Source of the DNA: Quillaja saponaria
Taxonomy: Eukaryota; Streptophyta; Magnoliopsida; Fabales; Quillajaceae
DNA: 64,000 nucleotides
NCBI GenBank assembly: GCA_029379385.1
Contig: CM055615.1
Coordinates: forward strand, 4,836,001-4,900,000
Direction of reading: 5' to 3'
Of the stretch, positions 23,186 through 36,269 are shown in pieces. Position 1 is the stretch's first letter, and every line of letters begins with the position of its first letter. Below the pieces are notes generated by a model, which had not been told where the DNA came from, searched no databases, and saw only the letters and a program-made list of their open reading frames with translations. The position numbers were made by a program, and so were the translations under genes.

Positions 23186-25319
23186 TAATTCTATTATACC
23201 TCTCATTTTACATAAAATTCTAAGTGTTAACTTGTCATTCAACTTAGGTAATGAAAGTTGAGAATCCTAGTATACAAAAGATTTAAGTAGTTTTGAAGGG
23301 GGGCAGGGGCAGATTTCGTAAGTAACAGAAATTTGGTATTTTGAGTGTTTTCGGGACAGAATTTAATTAAGAGTTCAAAAGATAAAATGTAGCTTATGGT
23401 CTTACGATATTGTCTGCAAAATTTCATATCTTGGTTCTAAGTATGTTATGAGTTAGAGCCATTAGACTTCAGCTGGTGCATACAGGATTTTTAGTGCCCT
23501 GTTTTAGGTTCATGTAAGAAATTGAGTGGGTTCAATACTGATTTTAGGAAAAGTTTCTAAATAATAAAGGTAGATATACTTGTCTATTAATAAACCCAAC
23601 AAATGAAATTTTCTGTCTTTTCTAGAGAAGGTTATGTTCAATTAACTAAGATAAGGTCAGAGCTATCAAAATCCTGCGCGTTGTATAATTCAATGCTACT
23701 TCAAACAATAAATTATATTGATATACAAATCTAAAAATTACAAATGATATACCATTATAAATTTACATGTGTCTAGTATTTTATAAATTTTGCGAAAATG
23801 GTTTCGGAGTTTTCTGGAGGAAGTTATGACTGTTAAAGTGGACACTGGTCCAAACCTCAAGTTTGGACAGCTTTAACATTTTTAACTCACTAAATGCTTT
23901 CTATTCTTTTCTAATAGTTCCTTCTACCATATGCTTTGTCAAGATATTTAAAATGACTCTTCATTACTAACCTTATCACCTAAAGTCTAATCCATATTAA
24001 TTGACATGTAATAGTTTAAAGAAAAATTTACATAAAGAAATCTATATAAGTTGAGATATAAGTTAGTAAATAAAAGAGTATAACAATAACGTTTATGAAC
24101 TAAATATTATTTGAAATTATGAATTTCAGTTCCGGATTCTAAAATAGACCGGATGAGACGCGTGAATTCAAGGAATTGAGTGAGGAATGTAATTCATAAT
24201 ACGGTGAGTGGTTAATTGCTGCCTTTAGGGGCTAGATTAGTATGTGTGATTATATGTTTATTTGAATATTTGTGATATGTGGAAAGTAAGCAAATAGAGT
24301 ATTTCAGTAATTTATCTGAATTATATTTGTTTGATATTGGTTGCTTTGATTGACATTGATTGTGTTTGATGAGGGCCAACTTGTGAACATTTTCTGGAAA
24401 ATGATTTTCATTTTTGAAATTGAAAATCCAGGTGCACCTAGGATATCCTGATTTAAAATCATGAGAAGCTCTGATTCTGATAAATGTTTTTTTTAAATTG
24501 AGTGCTCAGCCCCAGTGGGATGGATTGTGTACGGAGATTAATTTGTTGTGCGGGCACGTAAATGCCTGGTAGGGGGTGATAATGTTGTGCGAGGCTGGGT
24601 TACTCGTTGGCCCTTTGATTGCATTGTGTGATATTGTTGCACTGACTTAAATTGTGATTCTGGGTGTCACATGAATTGTGAATTTGTGAAACTTACAACG
24701 TATACGTACAATGTGAATTAAGATATGAATAATGTTACACAATGTTATTACGTATGTTATTTACTTGTGTTGTGTGATGCTAATACCCTTTGGGTACGAT
24801 TTTCCACTCACTGAGTCCGTAGGACTCACCCCTTTCCTGTGATTATATTTTTTTTAGTAGCAGGACCTCAAAAGAAGTTAACCGCTAATGCAAGGTTTTG
24901 CTAAGGATTTGACGACAAGGTATGTCTCGGAATCTCATACTTGGAGTCAAGGATGAAAGTTTGCAGTCACATTAGAACTGCGGGTGTCAAATGTGGTATG
25001 ATGTAATATTTTAGTACTTGTTTTGTTGATGATGTGAACGGAGCAGAGCTCCTTATGGTCTTTGTATTATGTTGAGTAATTAAAGAGTTTATAGGATTGT
25101 ATTTTAAGGCATGTTCCATTTTGTAAGGGACCTCTGCCGAAATTTTTAATAAGTTGTGATTTGTTATAATCAACAAGTTTTAATGTTAATTTTTGTCTTT
25201 ATAATTTCTTGATTGGCGAGTCAAGAGTCATGGTCATTCTTTTATTTGAGTCAGGGTTATGGAGGTTTGGTTACCATTCCTCCGGCTAGTCATGCCTCCA
25301 TGGGGGGTATGACATAAAC

Positions 25320-27057
25320 ATGCACAAAGAGCATGTGGGCTTTTCGTTTTAAGTTTCAGCAGGAACAAAATATTACTAAGTAAGAAAAAGACTGAAAAAC
25401 GTATATCCTTGATTTAAATAACAAAATAAAATCATAACAATTCAATAACTGAAGGTAAAAATCACTTATGTTGACTTCTATTTTTTTATGCTCAAATGGA
25501 CTTATCTCTTATGCTTCTATCCACCAGTGATCAAGGAAGAATAAGAAAAAATGAAACCAGGTACACATTAAGAGAACTTGTAACATGCCTATCATTGAAT
25601 AACATTAAGCTATGGGCAGAATTCCAAACTAGAATAATCAATTTTTATTAAAAGCACAAACAGGAAGCTAATGAGACTAATGTGTTATCAATCATTAGAA
25701 CCCAAAAGGTTTCATCTTCAATTTAGAAGATTAAAGAAATAAGCACTAGCAATCTTGTGTGTCCTCCACTAGACCCATTGAATTGTTGACATAAGGATCT
25801 AAGCAATAAAAAATATATATTTTTTTGAGAATCCTCTTCCAGAATTTAACTTCCACTTTTAAGTAGATTACAGGAATTGTCATTTGCAAAAGGATATTCT
25901 AAAAGTAAAATGTAAACAAAGTGATTTTGTGTGAAAAAAATAAATTACACAACAAGATCAACAACAACATTTTCAAGGTTCAGAGGTGTCGAGTAAGTGA
26001 TTGTAGGGTTGTTGTGGGATTGAATTACAAACATTCTTACCCAAATCTGCTTCTTCTTGCAATAGGATCTCGAAACAATATCTAACTCAATGCCTATCCA
26101 TAGGATTAGAAACCAAAAAGGGGCTTTGAATTAGTAATCAAATCTTAGTAATCATATAATTTTTGTCCTTTAAGACTCAAAATTAAAGGACAGAAATTAT
26201 GAATATTCAAAGAAAAAAAATACAATTGAAACCATTAAGAAGTATGTAAAATGTACTTATGGGATAGCACAAAAGTTTGATCAATCTGGCCGAGAGCTTT
26301 GTGAATCTTTCTCTGATTAGAAGAAGAAAAAAGAAAAAAAAAAAAAATTTAAAAATGAGAATTCAAAAGTGAATGAGGGAACAAAAGCAGGATCCATATT
26401 TCTAGCACTGATTTCTTATCGAAAATCGTTAGTGGATTAGGGAATGCTTCTCTTTCATATCAAAATCCTTCTTCGAAATTTAGAACGTAGAAATGTTAGA
26501 GGAAGCATTTTCTGTAACTGATTGAATGGGTTTATGGAAAGTGAAGTGAAGAAACTAAAGGGTATGAGTTTGTGGAAAATGAAGCAGGAAATTAAGGGAT
26601 TTGACAAATACATGATTTGCTCACCAACTCCCTAATGTACTCTATAAATAGAAGTTGATTGATAATTTGCTGATAAAGATGGGAAAGAAAGGGAAGAGAA
26701 ATCTGAGAGATTTGGGGGATCTTAATATGCTGGATTTGAGGAAGCAGGAAAAAACAAACACCCACAGGTTCAGCTCTTCTCCTTTCATCAAAAGGTGAGA
26801 GTTGTTTACGGCTAGGTAGAGGGCATGGAAAAAAGTGATGTTGTCTTTTATGTATGAAGATGAAGAGGAAACATGTATGATGTAGCATTAACAATGAGGG
26901 AAATGGGGGTGCAGATCTACAGGGAAAGGAAACTCCCATTTAGTATTTATTTTATAGATTATTTAAAAATAATCAAGTTATTAATGGTCAAATGAAATCA
27001 AGAAATAACTCCTCGTGCACTAAAAAGAAAAGAAAAAGGAAGTCCCTATTTAAAATC
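25320..27057. other. intergenic DNA, nothing recognised
   Basis: Mixed A-rich sequence with moderate GC patches. A minus-strand frame at 26592-26939 (115 codons) is open but shows no domain, signal peptide or splice support. Confidence 0.4.
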
Positions 27058-28025
27058 AAACAATTCCATCGATTAGGCTATAATAGTATCTACTGTACCA
27101 GAAATAACAATGGACTGAAAAATTACTAGGATATCATTTTTAAGCTCCTAGAATCTATTTATTAGGTAAACATTGTTGAATATTAATCCAGATTATCTAT
27201 TTAGATTTAATTTTGGATTTACACTACAAGAATGTTTAGTATCAAACACAGTTAAATGTAGTTTCTGATAGTCTAATTCCGGTCTCTGATAGTTATTAGA
27301 GACTACACATAGTCTTAGATACCCTAGTGTCTAATGCTATGTATAAGAGACTGCAATGTACGGTTTTTGTCTTGGTTTGGTAATGTTCTTTTGAAGGGTG
27401 CTTATGCTTATAAAAAGCATAAGTCACTTTTTTATGTTTGGTAAAAAAATATAGGGTGCTTCTGTTCTGGGTTTTTAAAAACTATGGGTACTTTTAAAAG
27501 TTAGTTTTTACTTTTAAAAATTTAAAGGACTAATATAATCTCAACTTTTAATAAAAATTTGTATTTGTCCTTTTATTAATTAATGCAGTAGATTAATTAT
27601 CTCTCTTTTTATTATCAATATGTATTATAGCTAATTTAAATCTTTGGAGCAGTTTTACAATGAATTTACCAAATACCAATTTGTATCTTTTACTTATTGA
27701 GAGCAGCTTTTGCATTAGTCTATATAACACTTACTGCTATAATTTTTTAAAAATAGCTCTAAGAGAGCTATGAAAACATATCACTTTTCAAAAAGTCACA
27801 GTATTACCAAACTAAGTTTTTGTTGTGGTCTCCTTTGCTCTATTAATATTGTTATCAGAGACTACTCGTGGTCTCTGATAGTCCTCATAGGAAAAATTAT
27901 AGAAGGTCCCAAACAATTCACCGATTTGATTTGAGTATAATAGTATCTACTGTACTAGAAATAACAATGAATTGAAAAATTGCTCAGGATATCATTTTTA
28001 AGCTTCTAGAATATATTTCTTAGGT
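27058..28025 (+). mobile_element. composite repeat: ~110-bp direct repeats around CACTA-like and MITE sequence
   Basis: Direct repeats at 27058-27166 and 27911-28025 share ATAATAGTATCTACTGTA and GATATCATTTTTAAGC. Between them, CACTACAAGAA (27222-27232) matches the terminal motif of CACTA transposons and is followed by repeated AGAGACTA / GGTCTCTGATAGT words. These recur at 27861-27888 as a near-palindrome (CAGAGACTACTCGTGGTCTCTG). The opposite CACTA terminus (TTCTTGTAGTG) was not found. The layout suggests a decayed CACTA-type element with subterminal repeats, interrupted by a MITE. Confidence 0.5.
27371..27815. mobile_element. hAT-type MITE, 445 bp, with 8-bp duplication
   Basis: The left end CTTGGTTTGGTAATG and the reverse complement of the right end TTAGTTTGGTAATACTG form terminal inverted repeats (TTGGTAAT core). 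The element is flanked by identical 8-mers GTTTTTGT (27363-27370 and 27816-27823), the duplication length of hAT elements. It has no coding capacity. It lies inside the CACTA-like block, so it is the younger insertion. Confidence 0.75.
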
Positions 28026-31000
28026 CAAGATCCCTCTTACTATGGAATCAAAGAATAAGTAGATTTAGATTTTTAGAGAAAGATGATGAAGATAAGTGAA
28101 AAAGAAAATTTTAATATTTTTTTTCTTTATCAACTTGGCACACGTGGAAAACATATTACATTTTAAGTTACACTAACAATTTCTGTCCATTACTAATTGT
28201 TTTATACTGATGGAAGACATTACACATGTTTTGAGAGTTCTAGGATGAAATTGACCCAAACAATATTTTCATGACAAAATTGACAAAAGTGTGATATTTT
28301 AAGGACAATAAATGTCATTTTATCCTAATGATATTACCTTTTATTTTGATGTTATACATTATTGATCAATGAAATAACAATTAGAAATTAAAAATCAGCA
28401 AAAATTAAAATAAAAACAAAATTGTGCATGATTCGACCTTTGACTTTCGCGAGAGAGTAGCTAAAGGTTTTACTATTGAAAACATGAAACACAAACTTTA
28501 CCTACCAGCTGAGTTTGGAATTAGTTACAATTACAATTTATGAGTTTGAATTACATAAAAAATTAAAATTAAAATTATTTTTCAAAAGTTTGTCTTTTCT
28601 GACAGTGCTTGTTGTTATCTCTGGCTGATCTTGTGGTTGTTGTAGTCTCTGATGAGTCCTTATAGTGGCTGTTTTCACCTTTTATATGTGCATTCATATA
28701 ATGCTTGTGATTGTCATTAGCGAAGTTAAGAAGGTGGTGATTATCATTATCTCCAGTGGCTCTCTATAGTTGTGGTTGTCTTCATTTACGGTGAGTTTCG
28801 ATGATGTTCGTCATCGTCTCTGGTTGCTCCCGACATTATTTGTTATCGCCTCTGGCAAGTCTCAAAATAGTTGTCATCATATATGTCTCATGGGTCGACA
28901 GTTGCGACTGAAAGCGGGTGGACGAGGTTGTTGATAGGTAACGCTTGGCCAACGGATGGAGTAGATTGTTGGTGGGTGGTGAGCGGTAATATAGTATGAT
29001 GTGTCATCATAAATATATGATTGCTAATAATGTCATATATACAAATAATATGGGATTAAAATTATTTAGAATTGCAATATTAAGATCTACATATAACAAT
29101 TATATTTTATACATAGTTGTTTTTAAAATTTTGAGTTGAAAATTTCAATTATAAAAATATACACCAAATTTAAAAATTAAAATTTGACAATTTAATTCTC
29201 AATTCTAATTTCAATTCAGAGCATTGAAATGAATTGGAAAATATCATATTGTGCCATGCTCACCTTTAACGTCATATATTATCTGTTTTGACCCTACTGG
29301 ATCATGAGTTTATTCTTTGAAAGGCCCATGTGACCTCTCAAAATGTATATAACATATAAGTGAAAGTGGGTCTTTAACATTTGGTATTAGAGCCATTGTG
29401 GGGATACTAACATGTGCCACAAAGGACGGTGAGTCCTTAAATGAGTAAGGGTGTATATGACAGTCAGAAGACTAGTCTCACATTCAGCTATGCATTAAAG
29501 TGATTTTGGACGTATAATGGTGATCTTCTTGTCTTATCATACGAGTTTTGGGATGTCATGTGAGTTTTTCCTAGAACAAACCAGTGAAGCCTAGTGGGGT
29601 GGACTCGTGACACATATGCTCATTTTAACTAAACAAGTCAAAGTCAAAGTCTACTTCTCACGAAGAGAGTCACAAAATTTTGTGGGCACATTCAACACGT
29701 ATTTTCAATACCCACAAAGAGTGGCAGACCTAAGATTTGGTATTCAAATTACAAATTAACTATAATATAAAATAATTCTCTTAATTAAATAAACAATTAA
29801 TTAAAACTATATTGAATGCTAATTAATCAATAAATTAAAACATAAGTATTTTTCAATTAGAAACAATAAAATAAATAAAAATATTTATGCTTAATTAAAG
29901 AATTCACATGAATTTAATTCATGCTATGTGTGGATAGAAATTTGATTAAAAATCTTTAGGTCACTTATTGTTACAAATAAAAATCTGAAAAGTAGATCAA
30001 ATAAAAAAAAATACCATAAAAATAATTAAAAAATAATCAAAAGAAAAATAAACTCTCCTTCTATATTTAAAAAAATAAGTAGTTATTAAATATGTATTAC
30101 AGTTTTAATAAATTAATTTCACTGACAAAATTAATTTGAATTACCCTGAAACTTTGCAGGGGCCAAAATGAAAATATTCCAAATTTACATCGGTATAATG
30201 CAGTAAGACACCCTTAGAAATGTAGTAAGACGTCAAAATTATTATTGTGTTAAAAATATTTTTTCATTCCGGTATTATAACTTGCAATTTCATTTCAAGA
30301 AAAGACACAAAATTGTAATAAATAGTCTTTATTATTTTTTAATTCAAGATACATGAATATGTTTTTTCCAAAACCTTTATCTTATGGGGAGTATTAAGAA
30401 ATAATATTTCTAAACTGATAGAAAAAAGTTGTAATATATCCCAATAAATCACATTACGCAATCACCTCTTAATATTATCATGTGTATTTAATATTAATTT
30501 TTATTAAATTAAAGGCATAATTAGAAGCACAATTATATACATGATTAAGCGTTAATTCTATTACTCATAACCTCATTTTTATGTTGTAGTGCCTATAAAT
30601 AAGAGTTTAGGCCATTGCACCAAGTGAGTAAGTGAACTGTAAGTTTTACATTCATGAAATAATTAAATTTATTACACTCTTTTGTGGTCTTTGACTATTT
30701 TTGACGGCGGTGACCCTCGTTTTTGACAGTCCTTAACATTTGAGGTTAGTCGTCTCCAACAATCCATGTAGTGTGGTCATAATCTCAGGTGGCCCCCAAC
30801 CCTACTGTGATGGTCATTATCTCTGTTTGTGATTGTTGTCCCTCCGACATTGATAGTAATCTTCGGAAGTAGTGGTTTTTGTGTTTGATGATGATTTTCG
30901 ATGGTTATGGTCATCATCTCAAATGATGTTTTTTTATTTATTTGTCTCAAGTAGTTTTACGTGATGGTGGTCACTGATGAAACTGGTGGGATGTGGTGAC

Positions 31001-33154
31001 ATTGTTCTTGACAGGTAGTAGTCGATAGTGGGTTGATGAGGTAGCTAGGTACGAAGGGTTGATGAGAATTGATTGATTTAGGCTGAAAATTGATTGGAAT
31101 TAAATTATGATTTTTAGGGTATATACTCATAAGAATTGGATATAAAATTTATAATATTTGTTTTTCACTTTCTTGAAATTGAATTGATAATTATTAGAAA
31201 GTTAAATCCAAAATTTAAGTCAAAGTAAAAAAATTAAATAAAATTAGTCATCTATCTAAAGGGAACTCAAATGGAATCAATAACAAAAATTGTAAAACCT
31301 ATGAATCGAACATTGGAAAATCAATTCAATAGTTACAATCTTTCAGTTTAATCGAACCATATCCAAAGTCCACCCATCCGTAAAGTTGAATCAATATCGA
31401 GAACGATAAAAAACACAAGAATCAATTTTTTTTGGGCCCAATAATGGGCTTAGAATAGTGGGTCATAGTTTAGTCATCACGTTGTTCTCAACCTCAATTT
31501 CTTGGCCCAATAATGACTTCGAATTAATGACCACCTAGAATTTATAAATGATGTCGAAAAGTGACTTGTACTGGTGGCAGTTCAAAAATTAACTCACAGA
31601 ATTTTCTATGAGCAAATTCCCACATGTGGTATAAGTCTATTGTCCAGCTGTGATATTTTTTATATCATTCAACTTGTGTGGTTGCAAGTTGCAATAATTA
31701 TCTTATTACTTATTTATTTATTTTTTATAAAATATGCATCGAGTTGTGATATAAAAGAATTTTTATATTTTAGAATTGTCTCTCTGAGGTAGGTGTGCGT
31801 GTATTTTTTTTTTTTTTTTTTTTCCAGATTTGAGAGGAGGTTGGGTTGTGAACCCACTACCCTGAGTGTAGGAGAAGAGCCTTAAGCTCTAGTATCATAC
31901 TACTTGAGTTATTCTCGGACTGATTATTGGTGATTTTTATGATAAATTTGTGAAAATATACACATTCTTTTTATATGATCATTCTTGACAAAATAGAATT
32001 TTAATTCCTAGACAAAAGTTGTCTAATCAGAGAATTAGGATTAATTTGTTTTTTTTACCACGAATATTCTCATGTATGAACCTAATCTCATTCATAGAAT
32101 TAGGGTCAATTTATTATGAAACGTGATAGACGCTAAAACCATAGGATGTTTGGTCCCCCTTCCATTTACATATTTTTCAATTTTTGGATGGATTAAGAAA
32201 ATAACAAGATCAGTCAAGTCAAGCGAAAATGCTGTCCAGTTTGATGGAAGATGACTTCAGTATCCCCACAATATAATTATCTTGGCAATCACAATTTTCT
32301 GTCCCTATAAAATAATTAACAAAGAAATTATTACAATCACAATATTTGTTAATATTTTTTATCAGTATAGCATCGTTAATATTTTAAATGTAAATTAATA
32401 TTAATATTTTTGCTAAAAAAAGGAAAGGAAAAAAAAAAGAGAAAATTATATTTCTCACTCATGAGATGCATAATTTTTCTCACTATTTTGCATCCATTCA
32501 CTCTCACTCCTCTTCATCACCTCTCTTTAAAACTCATGAAATTAGAGTTGTGATGATTTAGATTTTTTTTTTTAAATTGACAATTTATTTAATATTTATT
32601 TTCTTAATAAATTGAGGATGAAAAGAGGAACACTAAATTTGATTGGATTGATAATATTTCTAAATATTTTTGAGAGAGAGAAGTGATATTAAAGGAATGG
32701 CAAAGGGTGAGTGCAACATACTTTAGGAAGAAGTTGACAAAAAATGTTATTCTTAAGATTTTATGGACAATATAGAAATTGACAAAAAAGTTATATTTTG
32801 GGGTCAATTATCTTTATTTGTTTTGCCAACTCAACATATACATATGCATGTGAATTTTTATTTTTTTACAATATTTTAAGTCACCTTAGTAATTTCCGTT
32901 TAGAATGCTAATTGTGTTAAGCTGAGGGCAAAATATAATTAGAATGAATTTGACTAAAAGCATGATACTTTAAGACATAAATATCATTTTGAGTGAGAAG
33001 AAAAACATATTAGATACCCTCGACACCCGTCTTATTAACTAAATTTACAAATTTTACAACTAAAATTCTTGAATGTATAGCTAGTTATCAAACTAAACAA
33101 TGACAAATTACAAATTGTCATTGAACAAAGATTGTTTATAAACATGTCTATATA
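28026..33154. other. long intergenic stretch, no supported gene
   Basis: About 5.1 kb of AT-rich sequence. Two GT/TC-rich patches (about 28600-29000 and 30680-31060) repeat words such as 'gtcatcgtctctggttg' and 'gtcattatctctg' and may be related degenerate repeats. TTGGTATTAGAGCC at 29392-29405 resembles a tRNA-Met primer-binding site after a sequence ending TCTTTAACA, but no LTR pair was found. A T run sits at 31806-31824. Open frames at 31574-31792 and 32604-32807 have no motif. Confidence 0.4.
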
Positions 33155-36123
33155 TTAGTTATAGAGTTGAGAGGAAAGTCTTTGGGTAAGAATGACTTCA
33201 AGTGGAGTTGCCTTGGGCAAAGTTATGCCTAAACCTTCTGTCATGTCCACTGCCTCAGTCATTGGTGTTTCAAATTCAAATCCTTGAAGTAGATAAGCAA
33301 GTGTCAAGTGAGTCACCTGTGTAGCAAAATTAATTCCAGGACAAGCTCGTCTACCAGAACCAAAAGGAATGTACTCAAAATGTTGACCATAAGCATCCAT
33401 GGAAGCATGACTTGTGAGAAATCTTTCTGGCAAAAACTTTTCAGGTTCTGTCCAAACAGTTGGGTCCCTATGTAACTTCCAAGCATTGACAAATAAACGA
33501 GTACCCTTTGGAACTTGGTAGCCAGCAACTTGACAATCTTCTCTTGCTTCGTGGGGAACCAAAAGTGGTCCTGGTGGGTACAGGCGCAAGGTTTCCTTCG
33601 CAATGGCTTGGAGGTAAACCAAGTTATTGATGTCTGAGAGTTCCACCCATCTGTTTCTACCAACATGGAGGTCAAGCTCTTGTTGTGCACGCTTTAAGGC
33701 TTCCCTATTGTTTAATAATAAGGATAGTAGCCAAGTCAAGGTGATAGATGTTGTGTCTGCACCTGCTAAGATAAGACCCTACACAATGAATTCACTGAGT
33801 TTTAGTTACTGATAAGATTGTTTTTGGATTCGATAACTTTGGCTTTTAGTATGTTAGAAGATTAGATTAGAAGATTTGGTGCACCTACCCAAAAGAAAAA
33901 TGAAAAGAAAAAAGTTTTGTAAATCTTGTGGCTAGCTAGCACACTAGAAGAAGTTAATCTAGTATTTTGATTAGATGAAATTAATAATTATTAGTATTGT
34001 GTGTTTCCTAGTTTGTGAGGTAGTAGGGTTGTTGGGATAGCCTGTAAATATCTATGTTAGTGTGTAAGATTGAATAAACTTGTAGAATAATTGTTAATTC
34101 AACTGGCACAAACATCGGGTTAAATCTAAAAACTAAGTTCAAGTCAATTTCAGATTGTGATATAACAAAATATATCTATCCCATCAACTTTGCTAAACTA
34201 GCAAAGCAATTCCAGCAACTAAACTAAGTTATTAGAGTAGAAATATCATTGGTAAGACTATATAATTTAAGAAGTTTGAATATCATGCTAAATAACCATC
34301 AACCTAAAATCTTAATTTGTATAGAAAGTTGATGATTTTTTTGATTATTAGAGGGTTGTAGAAATGTCAATTGTTGATAATATAATTAAAGAAGCTTTAA
34401 TATCATATGTCAAATAACTAACAAACAAAAACTGAAGTTTTATATAGAGAAAGTCCATGATTGCTTTAAGTATTTTGTTTTACACAAATTGGAAATCTCA
34501 TCATCTTATGTCAAAATTATACTTTGCTCATAAAACGCAAACAAATTGTTGATAAGGATGTTGATTTTTCTATAATATAGATAGATTTTTTTTGAGCAGT
34601 AAGGAGCAAGTTGGATATTTTGCATAAAGTTGAGTCCAACATTGACGAAACATCCTCGACTTTTCTTTATTATGTGTTAGCATTGATTGCATTGCTTTAG
34701 TGAACAATGACGTTGCTTATAGAATTTTCTAAGAGCAAGTGGGTTTTAGGAAAGTAATTGACAATAGAATATGACATGTCAATTTTAATTACATGAAATT
34801 ATTCTATTAGTCAAGCATGCCATGGCATGTGATAGAGAGCTTATTGTTTTTGAATTTTAACGGGAGACGAACATAGGACTTGGGGATGGAGAGAGAGTCT
34901 GTCTTAGACTCTGACACCTATGCCATTTAAGCTATGTTCGGCCGGTGATAAACAGTTTGGCAACAGTATATTATTAAAATGTCTCCCTTAGACTTTTATT
35001 TTGGTGGATTAAAAGTTATTCTTTTGTGGGTTTTGTTCATACATTACAACAATACAACCTACTGAATTTTCAGAGAAGGAAATTATTGAACCATGAACTT
35101 GAATGATCTAACAAATATATTACACAAATGAATAATTTTGAAGAGAATACATACCATAATCGTTGATTTGATGATAGTATCACGGTCATGAACAAAGCTG
35201 GAATCATCTTCAACTACAGAGAGCAACACATCAATGAAATCCTGCTGTTCATGATGATGGTCACTTGAGTACTCACTCTTGTTTCTCTGCTTCATTTTAT
35301 GTTCTTCAACCCAACTTCCTACAAGTGAGTCCAAATCTCGCGAAATTTTTTTCATTGAATTTAATACTTTTGGTTGCAAATTAAACCACCCGAGAAATGG
35401 AATCAAATCTGAAACAAAGAAAACACCAGATATGTGCATGAATTCTCTGATAAGTTTCCCAACACGTTCTGCTTCTCCATCATTTATTTCATCATGAAAA
35501 TTATCAAAGTATCTCTTCCCTGCAATCATTTTTGTGATCACATTAAACGTTAATCGCTCGAACCATTCGCTAATCACTACCCGAATTGTCCCATTCCCAT
35601 TCCTATTCTGACTTAACATGTACAAATCTTTAACAAAAGTATTGATCTCAGACACATAAAGGTGCTTTAACGTGTCGAGCCGGCGAGTTGAAAGGAGTTC
35701 AAGCATGGTTAGTTTTCTCATGTTCCGCCAATATGTTCCATAAGGTGCAAAACCAAATCCTGCAAAGTTGTAACCAAGGTACACTCCATGAGTAGACCTT
35801 GGTCGCGAAGCGAAAATCTTGTCATTTATGGTGAAGCACTCTTTTGCAATCTCATGGTTGCTAACAACAATGGCAGGAAACATTCCTAGTCGGATCATGA
35901 AGATGGAGCCATACTTATCAGCTGTGGCAGCAAAGGTTCGATGAAGTGGGTCTTGGCCTCCTAACTGGTGCAGGTGACCTATAAATGGTAAGGCACCTGA
36001 TGGTTCAGGGGCTAACATACCTTGAATCTTGGGACTGAAAATTTTCAACCTCCATAATTGGAACAATAGTAGAAATCCCAAAATCCATGCTAATATTGGT
36101 ACTAGGAAAGAAAGATAATCCAT
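33155..36123 (-). CDS. cytochrome P450, CYP82 family (clan 71)
   Basis: Two exons (35155-36123, 323 codons, and 33155-33778, 207 codons plus stop) with a phase-0 GT/AG intron of 1376 bp give 530 residues, the usual length. In order: an N-terminal membrane anchor (about 1-25), a proline hinge (PEPSGALPFIG), the I-helix motif AGADTT (328-333), ExxR (E385-R388), PERF (440-443) and the heme loop FGSGRRACPG (462-471) with the axial Cys469. The C-terminal GLGITLPKATPLEV is typical of CYP82. The intron falls just before the I-helix motif, as in most clan-71 genes. CYP82 enzymes are ER-bound, use NADPH-P450 reductase and act in specialised metabolism (coumarins, homoterpenes, flavonoids, alkaloids). 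The substrate cannot be told here. All key residues are present, so the gene looks functional. Confidence 0.96.
33779..35154 (-). other. intron of the CYP82 gene
   Basis: Donor ATTATG|GTATGT and acceptor TTGTGTAG|GGTCTT, phase 0. It is large for this position. A stretch around 34860-34945 (GGGAGACGAACATAGGACTT..., ...ACACCTATGCCATTTAAGC) resembles the conserved box of dispersed plant retro-repeats, suggesting a repeat insertion. Confidence 0.9.
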
Positions 36124-36166
36124 GGCTTCCCAAAAACTTTAGGAAATTAATTATAAGATCCTTCAA

Positions 36167-36174
36167 TTATATAA
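36167..36174 (-). promoter_or_regulatory. possible TATA box of the CYP82 gene
   Basis: TTATATAA (palindromic), 44 bp upstream of the ATG. Position and AT content fit a TATA box with a very short leader. Confidence 0.35.
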
Positions 36175-36263
36175 CTGGCAATGACAATAAACTTTGAAGT
36201 GGAAATTAATTCGTTTTGGTCTTGGTAATAATTTTTGTCCATTGGGTAGACCCCAGAGTTAGT

Positions 36264-36269
36264 CACGTG
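36264..36269. promoter_or_regulatory. G-box CACGTG, copy A
   Basis: Palindromic CACGTG in GTTAGTCACGTGAATAGG, 141 bp upstream of the P450 ATG. bHLH and bZIP factors bind this core in plants. Its conservation in both duplicate copies makes a role more plausible. Confidence 0.45.

Larger units (their letters stand above)
21968..25314 (+). mobile_element. 3.35-kb solo LTR, probably Ty3/gypsy, with TAAAC duplication
   Basis: The unit begins TGTTATAACCC and ends GGGGTATGACA (TG...CA). It is flanked on both sides by the identical 5-mer TAAAC (21963-21967 and 25315-25319), the signature of LTR integration. No gag-pol lies inside and there is no second LTR, so it is a solo LTR left by recombination, and a very long one. 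It contains an AAT microsatellite (22244-22275), a TA array (23160-23185) and the LTR core shared with 2914-5071. Long LTRs of this kind with a GTGTGACA-type end occur in plant chromovirus-like gypsy elements; the family assignment is inference. Confidence 0.85.

Noticed and set aside
2914..25314. One 22-kb LTR retrotransposon with LTRs at 2914-5071 and 21968-25314
   Set aside because: The right LTR has its own matching TAAAC on both sides, so it is an independent solo insertion. The interval between holds a host gene and other elements, not gag-pol.
26592..26939. 115-codon minus-strand frame as a gene
   Set aside because: Phe/Pro/Ser/His-rich low-complexity sequence without signal peptide, domain or splice context.
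29283..29405. TRIM or LTR ending before TTGGTATTAGAGCC
   Set aside because: The primer-site-like word follows a plausible LTR end (TTTAACA), but I found no second LTR or target-site duplication nearby.
31806..31915. SINE or tRNA gene
   Set aside because: A T run followed by a GAACCCACTACC-type box recalls dispersed retro-repeats, but there are no clear A and B boxes and no cloverleaf.
33313..33690. Second minus-strand frame within the P450 exon
   Set aside because: It is the same exon read in another frame. The heme-loop frame is the real one.
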